Positions 43,204 through 51,693 are shown, counted from the stretch's first letter. The stretch is 54,913 nt of DNA from Burkholderiales bacterium (GCA_030833315.1 JAURHM010000016.1:1-54913); one strand, 5' to 3'. The notes: a model not told the origin generated them from the sequence alone. Numbers and translations: made by a program.

Positions 43204-44190
43204 ATGCGCTACGACCTGCACAGCCACGTCATCCCGCCGACCATCATTGCCGCGATGGAAAAGGACCCCAAACGCTTCCAGACCAGCATTACCGAGAAGG
43301 ACGGCAAGAAATATTTCGACGTGCATGGCCGTCCGGCAATTCTCAGCGCCGATTTTTATGATGCGGATGCCAAGGTCGAGTGGATGAACCAGAACAAGCT
43401 GGATGTTTCGGCGATCTCGGTCGGCCCGCCGATCTATTTCTACTGGCTGCCGGCTGAAGCCGGGCTGTATGCGGCGCAGCTTGCCAACGACGGCATCGCG
43501 CAAATGGTGGCGAAACACCCGTCGCGTCTGCGCGGCATGGCGCACCTGCCGATGCAGGATCCGGACGCGGCGATTGCCGAGCTCGAGCGCGTGGTCAAGG
43601 AATACGGCTTCAAGGCGGTCGAACTGGCGACCTCGATCGAAGGCACGCCGCTGGCCGCGCAGAAATTCCGCAAGGTGCTGAAGACCATCGAGCAGCTCGG
43701 CTGTTTCATCTTCGCCCATCCCTATCAGTGCCTGGCCAAGGGCGGCATGGAGGATTATTACCTTTCGAACTTCGTCGGCTTCCCGCTCGACACCACGCTG
43801 ATGGTCGCGCACCTGATGTTCAGCGGCGCGATGGACGAAATGCCCAAGCTGCGCGTCGTGCTGCCGCATGGCGGCGGTTTCATTCCCTACCAGATCGGCC
43901 GCTTTCGCCATGGCCACCAGGTGCGCAACGAACCCAAGGTCAACAATGTCACACCGCCGCGCGAGCTGTTCAAGCGTTTCTACTTCGACTGCCTGACGCA
44001 CGATCCGAAAGCAGCGAAGTACCTGATCGATCAGGTCGGCGCCGACCGCGTTGTGATCGGTACCGATCATCCCTTCGACATGGCGCCGCTGGATGTACCG
44101 GCCGCAGTGGATGGTATCCCGGGACTGACTGCCGAAGAGAAAGCATGGCTCTGCGAACGCACCGCCAAAACGCTGCTGAATGAGCAATAA
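43204..44190 (+). CDS. ACMSD-like amidohydrolase family protein
   Basis: 328-aa TIM-barrel amidohydrolase of the aminocarboxymuconate-semialdehyde decarboxylase group. Metal-binding H6 and H8 (DLHSHVIPP), a barrel histidine in CFIFAHPYQ, LPHGGGFIPYQIGRF, and the final aspartate in VIGTDHPFDM. Related enzymes perform non-oxidative decarboxylation or hydrolysis of aromatic or muconate-like acids. The ATG at 43204 matches the family start. Last enzyme of the plus-strand unit. Substrate unknown. Confidence 0.9.
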   Translation: MRYDLHSHVIPPTIIAAMEKDPKRFQTSITEKDGKKYFDVHGRPAILSADFYDADAKVEWMNQNKLDVSAISVGPPIYFYWLPAEAGLYAAQLANDGIAQMVAKHPSRLRGMAHLPMQDPDAAIAELERVVKEYGFKAVELATSIEGTPLAAQKFRKVLKTIEQLGCFIFAHPYQCLAKGGMEDYYLSNFVGFPLDTTLMVAHLMFSGAMDEMPKLRVVLPHGGGFIPYQIGRFRHGHQVRNEPKVNNVTPPRELFKRFYFDCLTHDPKAAKYLIDQVGADRVVIGTDHPFDMAPLDVPAAVDGIPGLTAEEKAWLCERTAKTLLNEQ

Positions 44191-44263
44191 TCCACTGAAA
44201 AAGGGGTTTCGCTTAAGCTGAACGCCTGTTCACGTTGAACGGCGGCCATTCGGGGAGACTGCA

Positions 44264-44851
44264 ATGCCCAAGTTGAGTTTCGACAAGCTGAAACTGAAAT
44301 TGCCCAAGCTGGGTGGCAGCAAAGCCGAAGAAGCCGCGCCGGCTGCTGACGACGGCGGCAAGAAGAAAAAAACCGCGATGGCAGTGATAAGTGCCGTGGC
44401 GATTGCCATCGTCGGCTGGGTCGCCTGGGATACCTTCATGGTCGAACCGCCGCCCCCGCCGCCACCCGTTGCGGCCAAGCCGCCGGTCGCGAAACCGGCG
44501 GCAGCACCGGCTGCGGAGAAAACTGCCGAGACGGCACCCGCAGTTGCCAAAACCGAAGCGGAACCCGGCAAAGGTGATGCGGCGAAGTCCGAAGTGGTGA
44601 AAGCCGAAGCCACCAAACCGGAGGTTGTGGCCAAGCCCGAAGCCAAAGCGGAAGTCAAGGCCGAACCGGTCAAGGTGGAAACTGTAAAAGCGGAAGCCAA
44701 GCCTGCCGCCGAAACCGCCCCGGCTGTTGTTGCTGCTGCCCCCGAAGCCGGTTCACGCGCGTTGACGGCGCGCTCAAGGATGGATGCGCGGGAATGCCTG
44801 AAGCATGACAGTAATCAGGCCATCCACCGCTGCGCCGAGGGTTATCGCTGA
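44264..44851 (+). CDS. Membrane-anchored Ala/Lys/Glu/Pro-rich protein of unknown function
   Basis: 195 aa. Layout: a basic N-terminal part with KLKLKLPKL, KKKK at about 34-37, one membrane span (about 38-57, AMAVISAVAIAIVGWVAWDT), PPPPPPP, a long low-complexity periplasmic stretch with repeated KAE, KPE and KVE triplets, and a C-terminal 25-residue motif with two cysteines (ARECLKHDSNQAIHRCAEGY). A similar terminal cysteine motif occurs, as I recall, in other Burkholderiales hypothetical proteins. It could span periplasm and bind envelope components (inference). Strong terminator 20 nt downstream. Confidence 0.75.
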   Translation: MPKLSFDKLKLKLPKLGGSKAEEAAPAADDGGKKKKTAMAVISAVAIAIVGWVAWDTFMVEPPPPPPPVAAKPPVAKPAAAPAAEKTAETAPAVAKTEAEPGKGDAAKSEVVKAEATKPEVVAKPEAKAEVKAEPVKVETVKAEAKPAAETAPAVVAAAPEAGSRALTARSRMDARECLKHDSNQAIHRCAEGYR

Positions 44852-44870
44852 CCCATCGCAATTTCATGCA

Positions 44871-44900
44871 AAAAAAGCGCAGCCTTGGCTGCGCTTTTTT
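44871..44900. terminator. Bidirectional intrinsic terminator
   Basis: AAAAAAGCGCAGCC (44871-44884), TT loop, GGCTGCGCTTTTTT (44887-44900): perfect 14-bp arms ending in T6 on either strand. It separates the plus-strand hypothetical gene from the convergent Bug gene. Confidence 0.93.
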
Positions 44901-44916
44901 TATGGCTCCGGTGTAT

Positions 44917-45894
44917 TCAGCCGCCGGCTGCGGCCTTGATGCCCGCGGATTTCACCAGCTTGCCGAATTTGTCGACCTCGGCTTTCAGATAGGCGTGGAA
45001 CTGTTCCGGCGTGCCGCCAATGATCTGCGCGCCGACATCGGCGTGTCGCTTCTGGATTTCCGGGTCTGCCAGGATACCGGTGAACTCCTTGTGCAGGCGG
45101 CCGAGGATGGGTGCCGGCGTTCCGGCCGGCGCTGCAACGGCAGACCAGGACGAATTTTCGTAACCGGCAACACCCGCTTCGGCGATGGTCGGCAGATCAG
45201 GCAATACCGCGAGGCGTTTGGCGCCGGTGGAAGCCAGCGCACGCACGCGTTTGGCCTGAACGAAGGGCACCGTGGCGATTGCATTGTTGAACAGCACCTG
45301 GATCTGACCGGCCATGACGTCGGTCATCGACGGCGCCGAGCTTTTGTACGGCACGTGGGTCATTTTGGTATTGGTCATCAGCGTGAACAGTTCGCCGCTG
45401 ATATGGCCGAAGCCGCCGACGCCGGATGAACCGTAGTTCAGTTCATTCGGCCGGGCGCGGGCCAGTGCGACCAGTTCCTTGACCGATTTCGCCGGCACCG
45501 AGGGATGCACGACGAGCACGCCGGGCGAGGTCGAGACCTGGATGATCGGTGCGAAATCCTTCACCACGTCGAACGGCAGTTTGTAGAGGTGCGGGTTCAC
45601 CGCCCAGGTGCCGACGGTGGCGATGACGATGGTGTAGCCGTCGGGCGGCGCTTTGGCGGTGAGTTCCATGCCGATGTTGCCGCCGGCGCCGCCACGGTTG
45701 TCGATCAGCACCTGCTGACCGAGGCGCTGCGCCAGTTTTTCACCGAGCATGCGGCCCTGAATGTCGGTGGGACCGCCGGGGACGAAGGGAACGATAAAAC
45801 GTACCGGTTTGGAGGGGTAATTCTGTGCAGAGACCTGCAGGATACAAACGCTGAATGCGGCAGCCAACAGGCCGAGTGTTGTTTTCGTTTTCAT
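44917..45894 (-). CDS. Bug/TctC-family solute receptor, downstream of racemase-like gene
   Basis: 325 aa, signal peptide to about residue 23 (CILQVSA-QNYP). RFIVPFVPGGPTDIQGRML (GGPTD form), LIDNRGGAGGNIG, PDGYTIVIATVGTW and HVPYKSSAPSMTD, in which the usual KG is KS. It is 45 nt downstream of the Asp/Glu-racemase-like gene on the same strand, forming a two-gene unit ended by the terminator at 44871. Confidence 0.93.
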   Translation of the reverse strand: MKTKTTLGLLAAAFSVCILQVSAQNYPSKPVRFIVPFVPGGPTDIQGRMLGEKLAQRLGQQVLIDNRGGAGGNIGMELTAKAPPDGYTIVIATVGTWAVNPHLYKLPFDVVKDFAPIIQVSTSPGVLVVHPSVPAKSVKELVALARARPNELNYGSSGVGGFGHISGELFTLMTNTKMTHVPYKSSAPSMTDVMAGQIQVLFNNAIATVPFVQAKRVRALASTGAKRLAVLPDLPTIAEAGVAGYENSSWSAVAAPAGTPAPILGRLHKEFTGILADPEIQKRHADVGAQIIGGTPEQFHAYLKAEVDKFGKLVKSAGIKAAAGG

Positions 45895-45939
45895 TGCATG
45901 CTCCTCCGTTGTTGTTATAAATGAAGGGGAGCACCTGAT

Positions 45940-46596
45940 TCAGGCTTGCAATGCCTTCTTCAGGCGCTCGACCGCGGAATCAGGGCTGGTCAGTATTTTG
46001 CATCCTGGCTGCGGCGGAATCACACGCGCGGCGCTTGCCATCGAGAACTGGCCCAGGACCAGTGCATCGCAGGGCATCAGTTCGGCGGCGGCGCCTGCGA
46101 CCAGGCGGTCGTGGGTTTCTGCATCTCCTTTGAGCAGTGCATCCCAGGCAGGGGCGACGGTGCGTGACTCAACGGTAATCTTTTTTCCGCGCGCACCGGC
46201 CATCTCGTCGAGTTCGGCTTTGAGTGCCGGGATGCTCGGGCCGAAAGACGCAATCAGGCCGATACGGCTACCCGCATCGAGCGCTTCGTCGAGCATGGCT
46301 TCGTTGGGTTTCAGCACCGGGATGGGCATCGCGGCAGCGCAGGCTTCGATGGCCGGACCGAAGGCGGAACATGTGAACAGTATGGCGTCGGCGCCGCAAC
46401 GGTGTACATAACGGCTCAACGTCAGGAAACGTTCGATCATGACCTCGCTCAGACGGCCCTCGGCAGCCAGATCCGGCGCCAGAGAGTCTTCGAGCAGATT
46501 GGTCGTACGAGCCTGCGGCCACAGCCGTTGAAAGGCGTTGCCGATGGGCTCGATGGCGAGCGGTGTGGCATGGATCAGTGCGATGCGTGCAGTCAT
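45940..46596 (-). CDS. Aspartate/glutamate racemase-family protein with one catalytic cysteine
   Basis: 218-aa protein of the Asp/Glu/hydantoin racemase superfamily. The first catalytic cysteine is C76 in LFTCSAFGPAIE; LKPNEAMLDEAL, RIGLIASFGPS and the C-terminal ILTSPDSAVERL follow. At the second cysteine position the protein has Q183 (LVLGQFSMA), so two-base racemisation is unlikely; a decarboxylase, isomerase or hydrolase is possible. The ATG at 46596 starts at the first beta strand; the longer open frame upstream does not resemble the family. A duplicated pyrimidine-rich leader lies directly before it. Confidence 0.85.
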   Translation of the reverse strand: MTARIALIHATPLAIEPIGNAFQRLWPQARTTNLLEDSLAPDLAAEGRLSEVMIERFLTLSRYVHRCGADAILFTCSAFGPAIEACAAAMPIPVLKPNEAMLDEALDAGSRIGLIASFGPSIPALKAELDEMAGARGKKITVESRTVAPAWDALLKGDAETHDRLVAGAAAELMPCDALVLGQFSMASAARVIPPQPGCKILTSPDSAVERLKKALQA

Positions 46597-46598
46597 GA

Positions 46599-46624
46599 AC
46601 GTGAGAAAGAGACGTGAGAAAGAG
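46599..46624. repeat. Perfect 13-bp tandem duplication before the racemase-like gene
   Basis: ACGTGAGAAAGAG occurs twice in direct succession (46599-46611 and 46612-46624). On the coding strand of the racemase-like gene this gives two CTCTTTCTCACGT units ending 2 nt before the ATG, with no Shine-Dalgarno sequence. Confidence 0.9.
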
Positions 46625-46800
46625 CGCTGAGAAATTTGAAGGGGAAAACAGAATGGATAACCCAAGAATTTGATTTTACCCGTTTTGCCCTGATGCGTTG
46701 ACCAAACAAGGCGTGAAGGGTGACAATCCTGCCGTTGCGTCACGCCTGTGGCGACATTCAAAACCGCTTTCTACAGATCAAAAATCCCGAGGAAAAACCC

Positions 46801-47775
46801 ATGAAAAAAGTGTTTGCTTTGGCGGTGTGTGCCGTGTCACTGCTGGCCGTTTCAGGGCTTCAACTGGTGCAGGCCCAGGCTTATCCGTCCCGGCCGATAC
46901 GGTTGATCCTGCCATTCCCGCCCGGCGGCGGTACCGACATTCTCGGCCGCGTGATTGCACAAAAACTCGGTGAAAGCATCGGCCAGAACGTGATCGCCGA
47001 AAACCGGCCGGGCGCCGGCGGCAATGTCGGCGCCGAGTATACCGTGCGCCAAGCGCCGGACGGTTACACCATTGTGCTGTGTTCGCCGTCAATCTCGATC
47101 AGCCCAAGCCTCTACAAAAAACTCAACTATGATCCGCTGAAGGATCTGGCGCCCATTTCCCTGGTGGCATCGATTCCCAACCTGCTGGTGGTGCATCCGT
47201 CGGTGCCCGCAAAAACCCTAAAGGATTTTGTCGCGCTGGCACGCAAGAATCCGGGCAAGCTCAATTTCGGCTCCGGCGGCGCCGGTACCACCAATGATCT
47301 CGGCGCGCGTTATTTCATCGCCGAGAACAAGCTCGATATCGCGATGATCCCGCACAAGGGCGCCAACCAGGCGCAGACCGCCCTGCTGTCGGGTGAAGTC
47401 GATGTGTTGGTGATCGGCACCGCAGCCGCCGCGCCCTTCGTCAAGGCCGGCAAGCTGCGCGCGCTGGCTGCGCTAGGCGACAAACGTGATGCCGCTGTTC
47501 CGGAGATTCCGACGGTGGCCGAAGCCGGCATGCCCTGGTTCAAGGTTGATACCTGGTACGGCATCCTTGCGCCGGCAGCCACGCCGCGCGAAATCATCAG
47601 CCGTCTCAATGCGGAACTGGCCAAAGTGCTCAACGATCCGGCGACCAAAAAAATGTTGTCGCAGCGCGGCACCGATCCGCTGACCAGCACGCCCGATGAG
47701 TTCGCAAAATTCATCCGCAGCGAAGCCGATCGCTGGGGCAAGGTCGTGCGCGCATCCGGCGCCACCGCGGATTAA
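46801..47775 (+). CDS. Bug/TctC-family solute receptor, first gene of tartrate-dehydratase-like operon
   Basis: 324 aa, signal peptide to about residue 26 (LQLVQA-QAYP). RLILPFPPGGGTDILGRVI, VIAENRPGAGGNVG, PDGYTIVLCSPSISISP, and MIPHKGANQAQ in place of VPYKGG. GAGGAA precedes the ATG. It is divergent from the racemase-like gene (204-nt gap) and 33 nt ahead of another Bug gene. Confidence 0.93.
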   Translation: MKKVFALAVCAVSLLAVSGLQLVQAQAYPSRPIRLILPFPPGGGTDILGRVIAQKLGESIGQNVIAENRPGAGGNVGAEYTVRQAPDGYTIVLCSPSISISPSLYKKLNYDPLKDLAPISLVASIPNLLVVHPSVPAKTLKDFVALARKNPGKLNFGSGGAGTTNDLGARYFIAENKLDIAMIPHKGANQAQTALLSGEVDVLVIGTAAAAPFVKAGKLRALAALGDKRDAAVPEIPTVAEAGMPWFKVDTWYGILAPAATPREIISRLNAELAKVLNDPATKKMLSQRGTDPLTSTPDEFAKFIRSEADRWGKVVRASGATAD

Positions 47776-47808
47776 AGCCGTCGCATAGAAATCACAGGGA
47801 GAATATCC

Positions 47809-48777
47809 ATGAATCGAATCCAAATGCTGTGCGGCGCTGTTGCAGCGCTTTGTATCGCCGGCGCCGCCGGCGCGGCGCAGGATTATCCGACCCGTCCGGT
47901 GCGCATGATTGTGCCTTTTGCCGCCGGTGGTCCGACCGACGTGATCGCGCGGGTGGTTGCCCAGAAACTGACCGAAGGTCTGGGCCAGCAGGTGGTGGTC
48001 GACAACCGCGCGGGCGCGGGCGGCAATCTCGGTATGGGTCTCGCCGCGGCAGCGCCTGCCGACGGCCACACGCTGATCGTTGTCAGTTCGAGTTTTGTAG
48101 TAAATCCCGGTCTTTATTCCAGCATTCCCTATGACCCGTACAAGAGCTTCATTCCGGTTTCGAATATGGCGGCTTCGCCCAACGTGTTTACCGTGCATCC
48201 GGGCATTGCTGCGCGCAATATGAAGGAACTGTTGACCGTCGTCGCTGCCGATCCGAAAAAGTTCTCGGTGGCCACGCCCGGTGTCGGCACCACCCCCGAC
48301 TTGTCGGCGCAGTTGCTGAAACTCACCACCAAGCTCGACTTCGTCACTGTGCCTTTCGGTGGTGCCGGACCGGCGGTTGCATCCGTGGTGTCGAATCAGA
48401 CGCCAATCGGTTGTACTGCTCTGCCGCCGACCACGCAGCACATCATTGGCGGCCGCCTGCGCGGCATCGCGGTGACGGGCGCGAAGCGCAGTAGCGCGAT
48501 CGCTGACGTGCCGACTATGGCTGAAGTCGGTTTCAAAGGTCAGGAGGCGGATACGCTGCAGGGCCTGCTGGTGCCGGCGGGCACGCCGAAGCCGATCGTT
48601 GACCGTCTGCACGGCCTGGTCGTGAAAATGATGGTGCTGCCCGACGTGAAGTCCCGCGTTGAAGGGCTCGGTTTCGACATCATCGCCAGCTCGCCGGCGG
48701 AGTTTACGACGCAGGTGAAGGTCGAAGTCGAAAAATGGGCCAAGGTGGTCAAGGCGGCCGGCATCAAGGTGAATTGA
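47809..48777 (+). CDS. Bug/TctC-family solute receptor, second gene of operon
   Basis: 322 aa, signal peptide to about residue 24 (GAAGAA-QDYP). RMIVPFAAGGPTDVIARVV, VVDNRAGAGGNLG, ADGHTLIVVSSSFVVNP and TVPFGGAGPAV, where the YKG element is lost. GGGAGA lies upstream of the ATG. It is followed after 27 nt by the enolase-superfamily gene. Confidence 0.93.
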   Translation: MNRIQMLCGAVAALCIAGAAGAAQDYPTRPVRMIVPFAAGGPTDVIARVVAQKLTEGLGQQVVVDNRAGAGGNLGMGLAAAAPADGHTLIVVSSSFVVNPGLYSSIPYDPYKSFIPVSNMAASPNVFTVHPGIAARNMKELLTVVAADPKKFSVATPGVGTTPDLSAQLLKLTTKLDFVTVPFGGAGPAVASVVSNQTPIGCTALPPTTQHIIGGRLRGIAVTGAKRSSAIADVPTMAEVGFKGQEADTLQGLLVPAGTPKPIVDRLHGLVVKMMVLPDVKSRVEGLGFDIIASSPAEFTTQVKVEVEKWAKVVKAAGIKVN

Positions 48778-48804
48778 TGCGTTGCTGCTGAACAGGCGCT
48801 CCGG

Positions 48805-49980
48805 ATGCGTATCACTGACATTCGCGAGACCGCTATCGCGCTGAAATCGGACTTGCGCAATGCAGTGTTTGATTTCAGCGAGATGACCACTTCGGTCGTC
48901 GCTGTCGTTACTGACGTCATTCGCGACGGCAAACCGGTTGTTGGATTTGCTTTTAATTCCACCGGGCGTTATGCCTGCGGCGCGCAGATGCGCGCGCGTT
49001 TCATTCCGCGCATTCTTAAAGAGCCGCCGGAAGCGCTGCTCAATGCCGCCGGTGACAATTTCGACGCCGAAAAAATTCTGGCGGTGATGATGCGTCGGGA
49101 AAAACCCGGCGGTCACACCGAACGCTCGGTTGCCATCGGCACCATCGAAGTGGCGTGCTGGGATGCGATTGCCAAGATCGCCGGCCAGCCGCTGCACCGG
49201 GCAATTGCAGAAAAATACAATAAAAACAATAAGATAGATAAAGTCCCCTGTTACGTCGGCGGCGGCTGGTATGCGCCGGGCAAAGGTATTCCGGAACTGC
49301 TCGCCGAGATCAGCGACAAATTCGCGCAGGGCTACCGCACGATGAAGATCAAGGTCGGCGGCATGTCGATCACGGAGGACATTGCGCGACTGGAGGCTGC
49401 ATTGAAATTGATCGGCGACAGTTCGCGCCTCGCTGTCGATGCCAATGCCGGCTTTGACCGCGCTCGTGCGCTGGCTTATGCCAAGGCGCTTGCGCCGTAC
49501 AAGCTGCGCTGGTTTGAAGAGCCGACCGATCCGCTGGATTTCGCGCTGCTCGCCGAAGTCGCAGCGATCTACGAATCACCGATCGGCACCGGCGAGAACC
49601 TGTTTTCGACTCAGGATATCCGCAATCTCATCACCTTCGGCGGCATGCGTGCCGACCGCGACATCATCCAGATCGACGTGCCGCAGTCGTACGGCATCGC
49701 GCAGTTCGCACGCACGCTGGCGATGCTGAAGGAACGCGGCTGGTCGCCCGCTTCGGTGTTTCCGCACGGCGGCAACCAGATGACGCTGCACATCGTCGGC
49801 GGCTTCGGACTCGGCGGCTGCGAAGCTTATCCCGGCGTGTTCGGCATGTTTGCCGGATTCGCTGATAACGCGAAAGTCGAGGACGGTTATCTGCGCCTGC
49901 CGGACCGTCCGGGTATCGGTTTCGAAGCGCAGAATGCGCTGTATGCAGTGATGGGCGAAATCGCGCCGGAGCTCGGCTGA
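48805..49980 (+). CDS. Enolase-superfamily dehydratase resembling D-tartrate dehydratase
   Basis: 391 aa, mandelate racemase/muconate lactonising group. It resembles Bradyrhizobium D-tartrate dehydratase from memory: FSEMTTSVVAVVTDV, RSVAIGTIEVACWDA, base lysines KIK at 181-183, metal ligands D216 (AVDANAG), E242/E243 (WFEEPTD) and E268 (GTGENL), and WSPASVFPHGGNQM. The remembered enzyme has HGGH where this one has HGGN, so the reaction or substrate may be changed. A short insertion KYNKNNKIDK (codons 137-146) is very A/T-rich. It lies between Bug genes, suggesting receptors for a hydroxy-dicarboxylate or sugar acid (inference). Confidence 0.88.
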   Translation: MRITDIRETAIALKSDLRNAVFDFSEMTTSVVAVVTDVIRDGKPVVGFAFNSTGRYACGAQMRARFIPRILKEPPEALLNAAGDNFDAEKILAVMMRREKPGGHTERSVAIGTIEVACWDAIAKIAGQPLHRAIAEKYNKNNKIDKVPCYVGGGWYAPGKGIPELLAEISDKFAQGYRTMKIKVGGMSITEDIARLEAALKLIGDSSRLAVDANAGFDRARALAYAKALAPYKLRWFEEPTDPLDFALLAEVAAIYESPIGTGENLFSTQDIRNLITFGGMRADRDIIQIDVPQSYGIAQFARTLAMLKERGWSPASVFPHGGNQMTLHIVGGFGLGGCEAYPGVFGMFAGFADNAKVEDGYLRLPDRPGIGFEAQNALYAVMGEIAPELG

Positions 49981-50005
49981 CAACAATAATTCAGGGGGAA
50001 ACAAA

Positions 50006-50971
50006 ATGAAGGGTGCATCGAAGATTGCAAGTTTGGTGGCCGTGTGTCTGCTGGCCGTTGCACTGGCGCCTGTGCACGCCGCGTATCCGGAGAAACCGGT
50101 GCGCGTGGTGGTTCCGTTTGCAGCCGGCGGTCCGGCGGACCTCACCGCACGGCTGATTGCACAGAAACTGTCGGAGCAGTGGAAACAACCCGTGGTGGTG
50201 GACAACCGTGGCGGCGCCGGTGGCAACATTGGCACTGCGCTGGCGGGGCAGGCCTTGCCTGATGGTTACACCTTGCTGCTGACGACTTCGGTGTTTGTCT
50301 GTAATCCCAGCCTCTACAAAAGCACCGGTTACGACCCGTTCAAGGATTTCGAGCCCATCACCCTCGCAGGTGTCTCCGCGACGGTGGTTTCGCGCCACCC
50401 GTCGTACACCGCCGTCAACTCCATGCAGGACATCGTGCAACAATCAAAAGCGGCGCCGATCGCCTACGCATCTCCGGGCATCGGTACGGCAGGGCATTTG
50501 GCAGCCGAACTGTTTCGCACCATTACCAAGGCCAACCTGCAGCAGGTGCCCTACAAAGGGGCGGGCCCGGCGATGACCGCGCTCCTTGGGGGGGAAGTGC
50601 GCCTGGGATTCACTGCAGTGCCGCCGGTCGTGGCTTTGGCGCGTACGGGCAAGCTGGTACCGGTGGCGGTGACCAGCCTCAAACGCATCGAGGTGTTGCC
50701 GAATGTGCCGGCCGTCTCTGAGAGTTATCCCGGCTTCGAGGTCGACAACATGTATGGTTTGCTGGCTCCGAAAAAAACGCCAGCCGCGCTGATTCGCAAG
50801 ATCAATGCCGACATCCTGATTGCGCTGAATCAGCCGGATCTGCGCCAGCGCTTCGCGCAGGACGCCTTTGAAATCCGCGGCAATACGCCGGAGGAATTTG
50901 CGCAGTATCTGCGCGCCGAATTCACCAAATGGGCGAAAGTGGTCAAAGATTCTGGCGTGCGCGTCGATTGA
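50006..50971 (+). CDS. Bug/TctC-family solute receptor, last of operon
   Basis: 321 aa, signal peptide to about residue 23 (LAPVHA-AYPE). RVVVPFAAGGPADLTARLI (GGPAD form), VVDNRGGAGGNIG, PDGYTLLLTTSVFVCNP and QVPYKGAGPAMTA. AGGGGGAAA ribosome site before the ATG. It follows the tartrate-dehydratase-like gene by 25 nt and closes a Bug-Bug-dehydratase-Bug unit. Confidence 0.93.
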   Translation: MKGASKIASLVAVCLLAVALAPVHAAYPEKPVRVVVPFAAGGPADLTARLIAQKLSEQWKQPVVVDNRGGAGGNIGTALAGQALPDGYTLLLTTSVFVCNPSLYKSTGYDPFKDFEPITLAGVSATVVSRHPSYTAVNSMQDIVQQSKAAPIAYASPGIGTAGHLAAELFRTITKANLQQVPYKGAGPAMTALLGGEVRLGFTAVPPVVALARTGKLVPVAVTSLKRIEVLPNVPAVSESYPGFEVDNMYGLLAPKKTPAALIRKINADILIALNQPDLRQRFAQDAFEIRGNTPEEFAQYLRAEFTKWAKVVKDSGVRVD

Positions 50972-51039
50972 TTCGCGGCCTCTTGCATGGTGTGTGAGAA
51001 AATGCGGATCTCTGATTTACAGATGCCGCTTGATTCCCC

Positions 51040-51684
51040 GTGAAAAAACTCCAGCACCTGTTTGACAGCAACCGCATCTGGTCGGAGCGCATCCGCCGCC
51101 AGGATCCGGAGTTTTTCAGCAAGCTCGCGCGCCAGCAGTCGCCGGAATATCTGTGGATCGGCTGTTCCGACAGCCGTGTGCCGGCCAATGAGATTGTTGA
51201 TCTGCTGCCGGGCGAGCTTTTTGTTCACCGCAACGTTGCCAACGTGGTGACCCATACCGATCTGAATTGCCTTTCAGTGATCCAGTTCGCTGTCGATGTG
51301 CTCAAGGTCAAACATATCATTGTCGTCGGCCATTACGGCTGCAGCGGCGTCGGTGCTGCGCTGCGTGGTGACCGCATCGGCCTCAGCGACAACTGGCTGC
51401 GCCATGTGCAGGATGTGCGGCAAAAGCACGAGGCCCGTCTGTCAGCGTTAGCGGATGCCGCTGCGCGCGGCGACCGCCTGTGTGAACTCAATGTGGTCGA
51501 GCAGGTCGCCAATGTCTGTCAGACCACGATGGTGAGGGATGCCTGGGAGCGGGGACAGGATCTGACCGTGCACGGCTGGGTTTACGGCCTGCGCGACGGT
51601 CTGGTGCGTGATCTCGAATTCAGCGCTACTTCGGCTGATGAATCTTCTTTGCGTTACACGGCGGCACTCGCCAGCCTCGACTGA
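51040..51684 (+). CDS. can: Beta-class carbonic anhydrase
   Basis: 214-aa zinc enzyme interconverting CO2 and bicarbonate in the cytoplasm. Zinc ligands C42, H98 and C101 and the D44-R46 dyad are visible in WIGCSDSRVPANEI and VVGHYGCSGVGAAL; HRNVANVV and LTVHGWVYGLRDG are also typical. The start is GTG at 51040, giving the family N-terminus MKKLQHLFDSNRIW. It converges with the unknown gene at 51694 with 9 nt between stops. No functional link with neighbours is evident. Confidence 0.95.
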   Translation: MKKLQHLFDSNRIWSERIRRQDPEFFSKLARQQSPEYLWIGCSDSRVPANEIVDLLPGELFVHRNVANVVTHTDLNCLSVIQFAVDVLKVKHIIVVGHYGCSGVGAALRGDRIGLSDNWLRHVQDVRQKHEARLSALADAAARGDRLCELNVVEQVANVCQTTMVRDAWERGQDLTVHGWVYGLRDGLVRDLEFSATSADESSLRYTAALASLD

Positions 51685-51693
51685 GGTTGCGGA

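Noticed and set aside
47473..49197. 574-codon open frame on the minus strand across two Bug genes and the dehydratase start
   Set aside because: It is antisense to three clearly coding genes; its His/Arg-rich translation resembles no family and arises from GC-rich codon bias.
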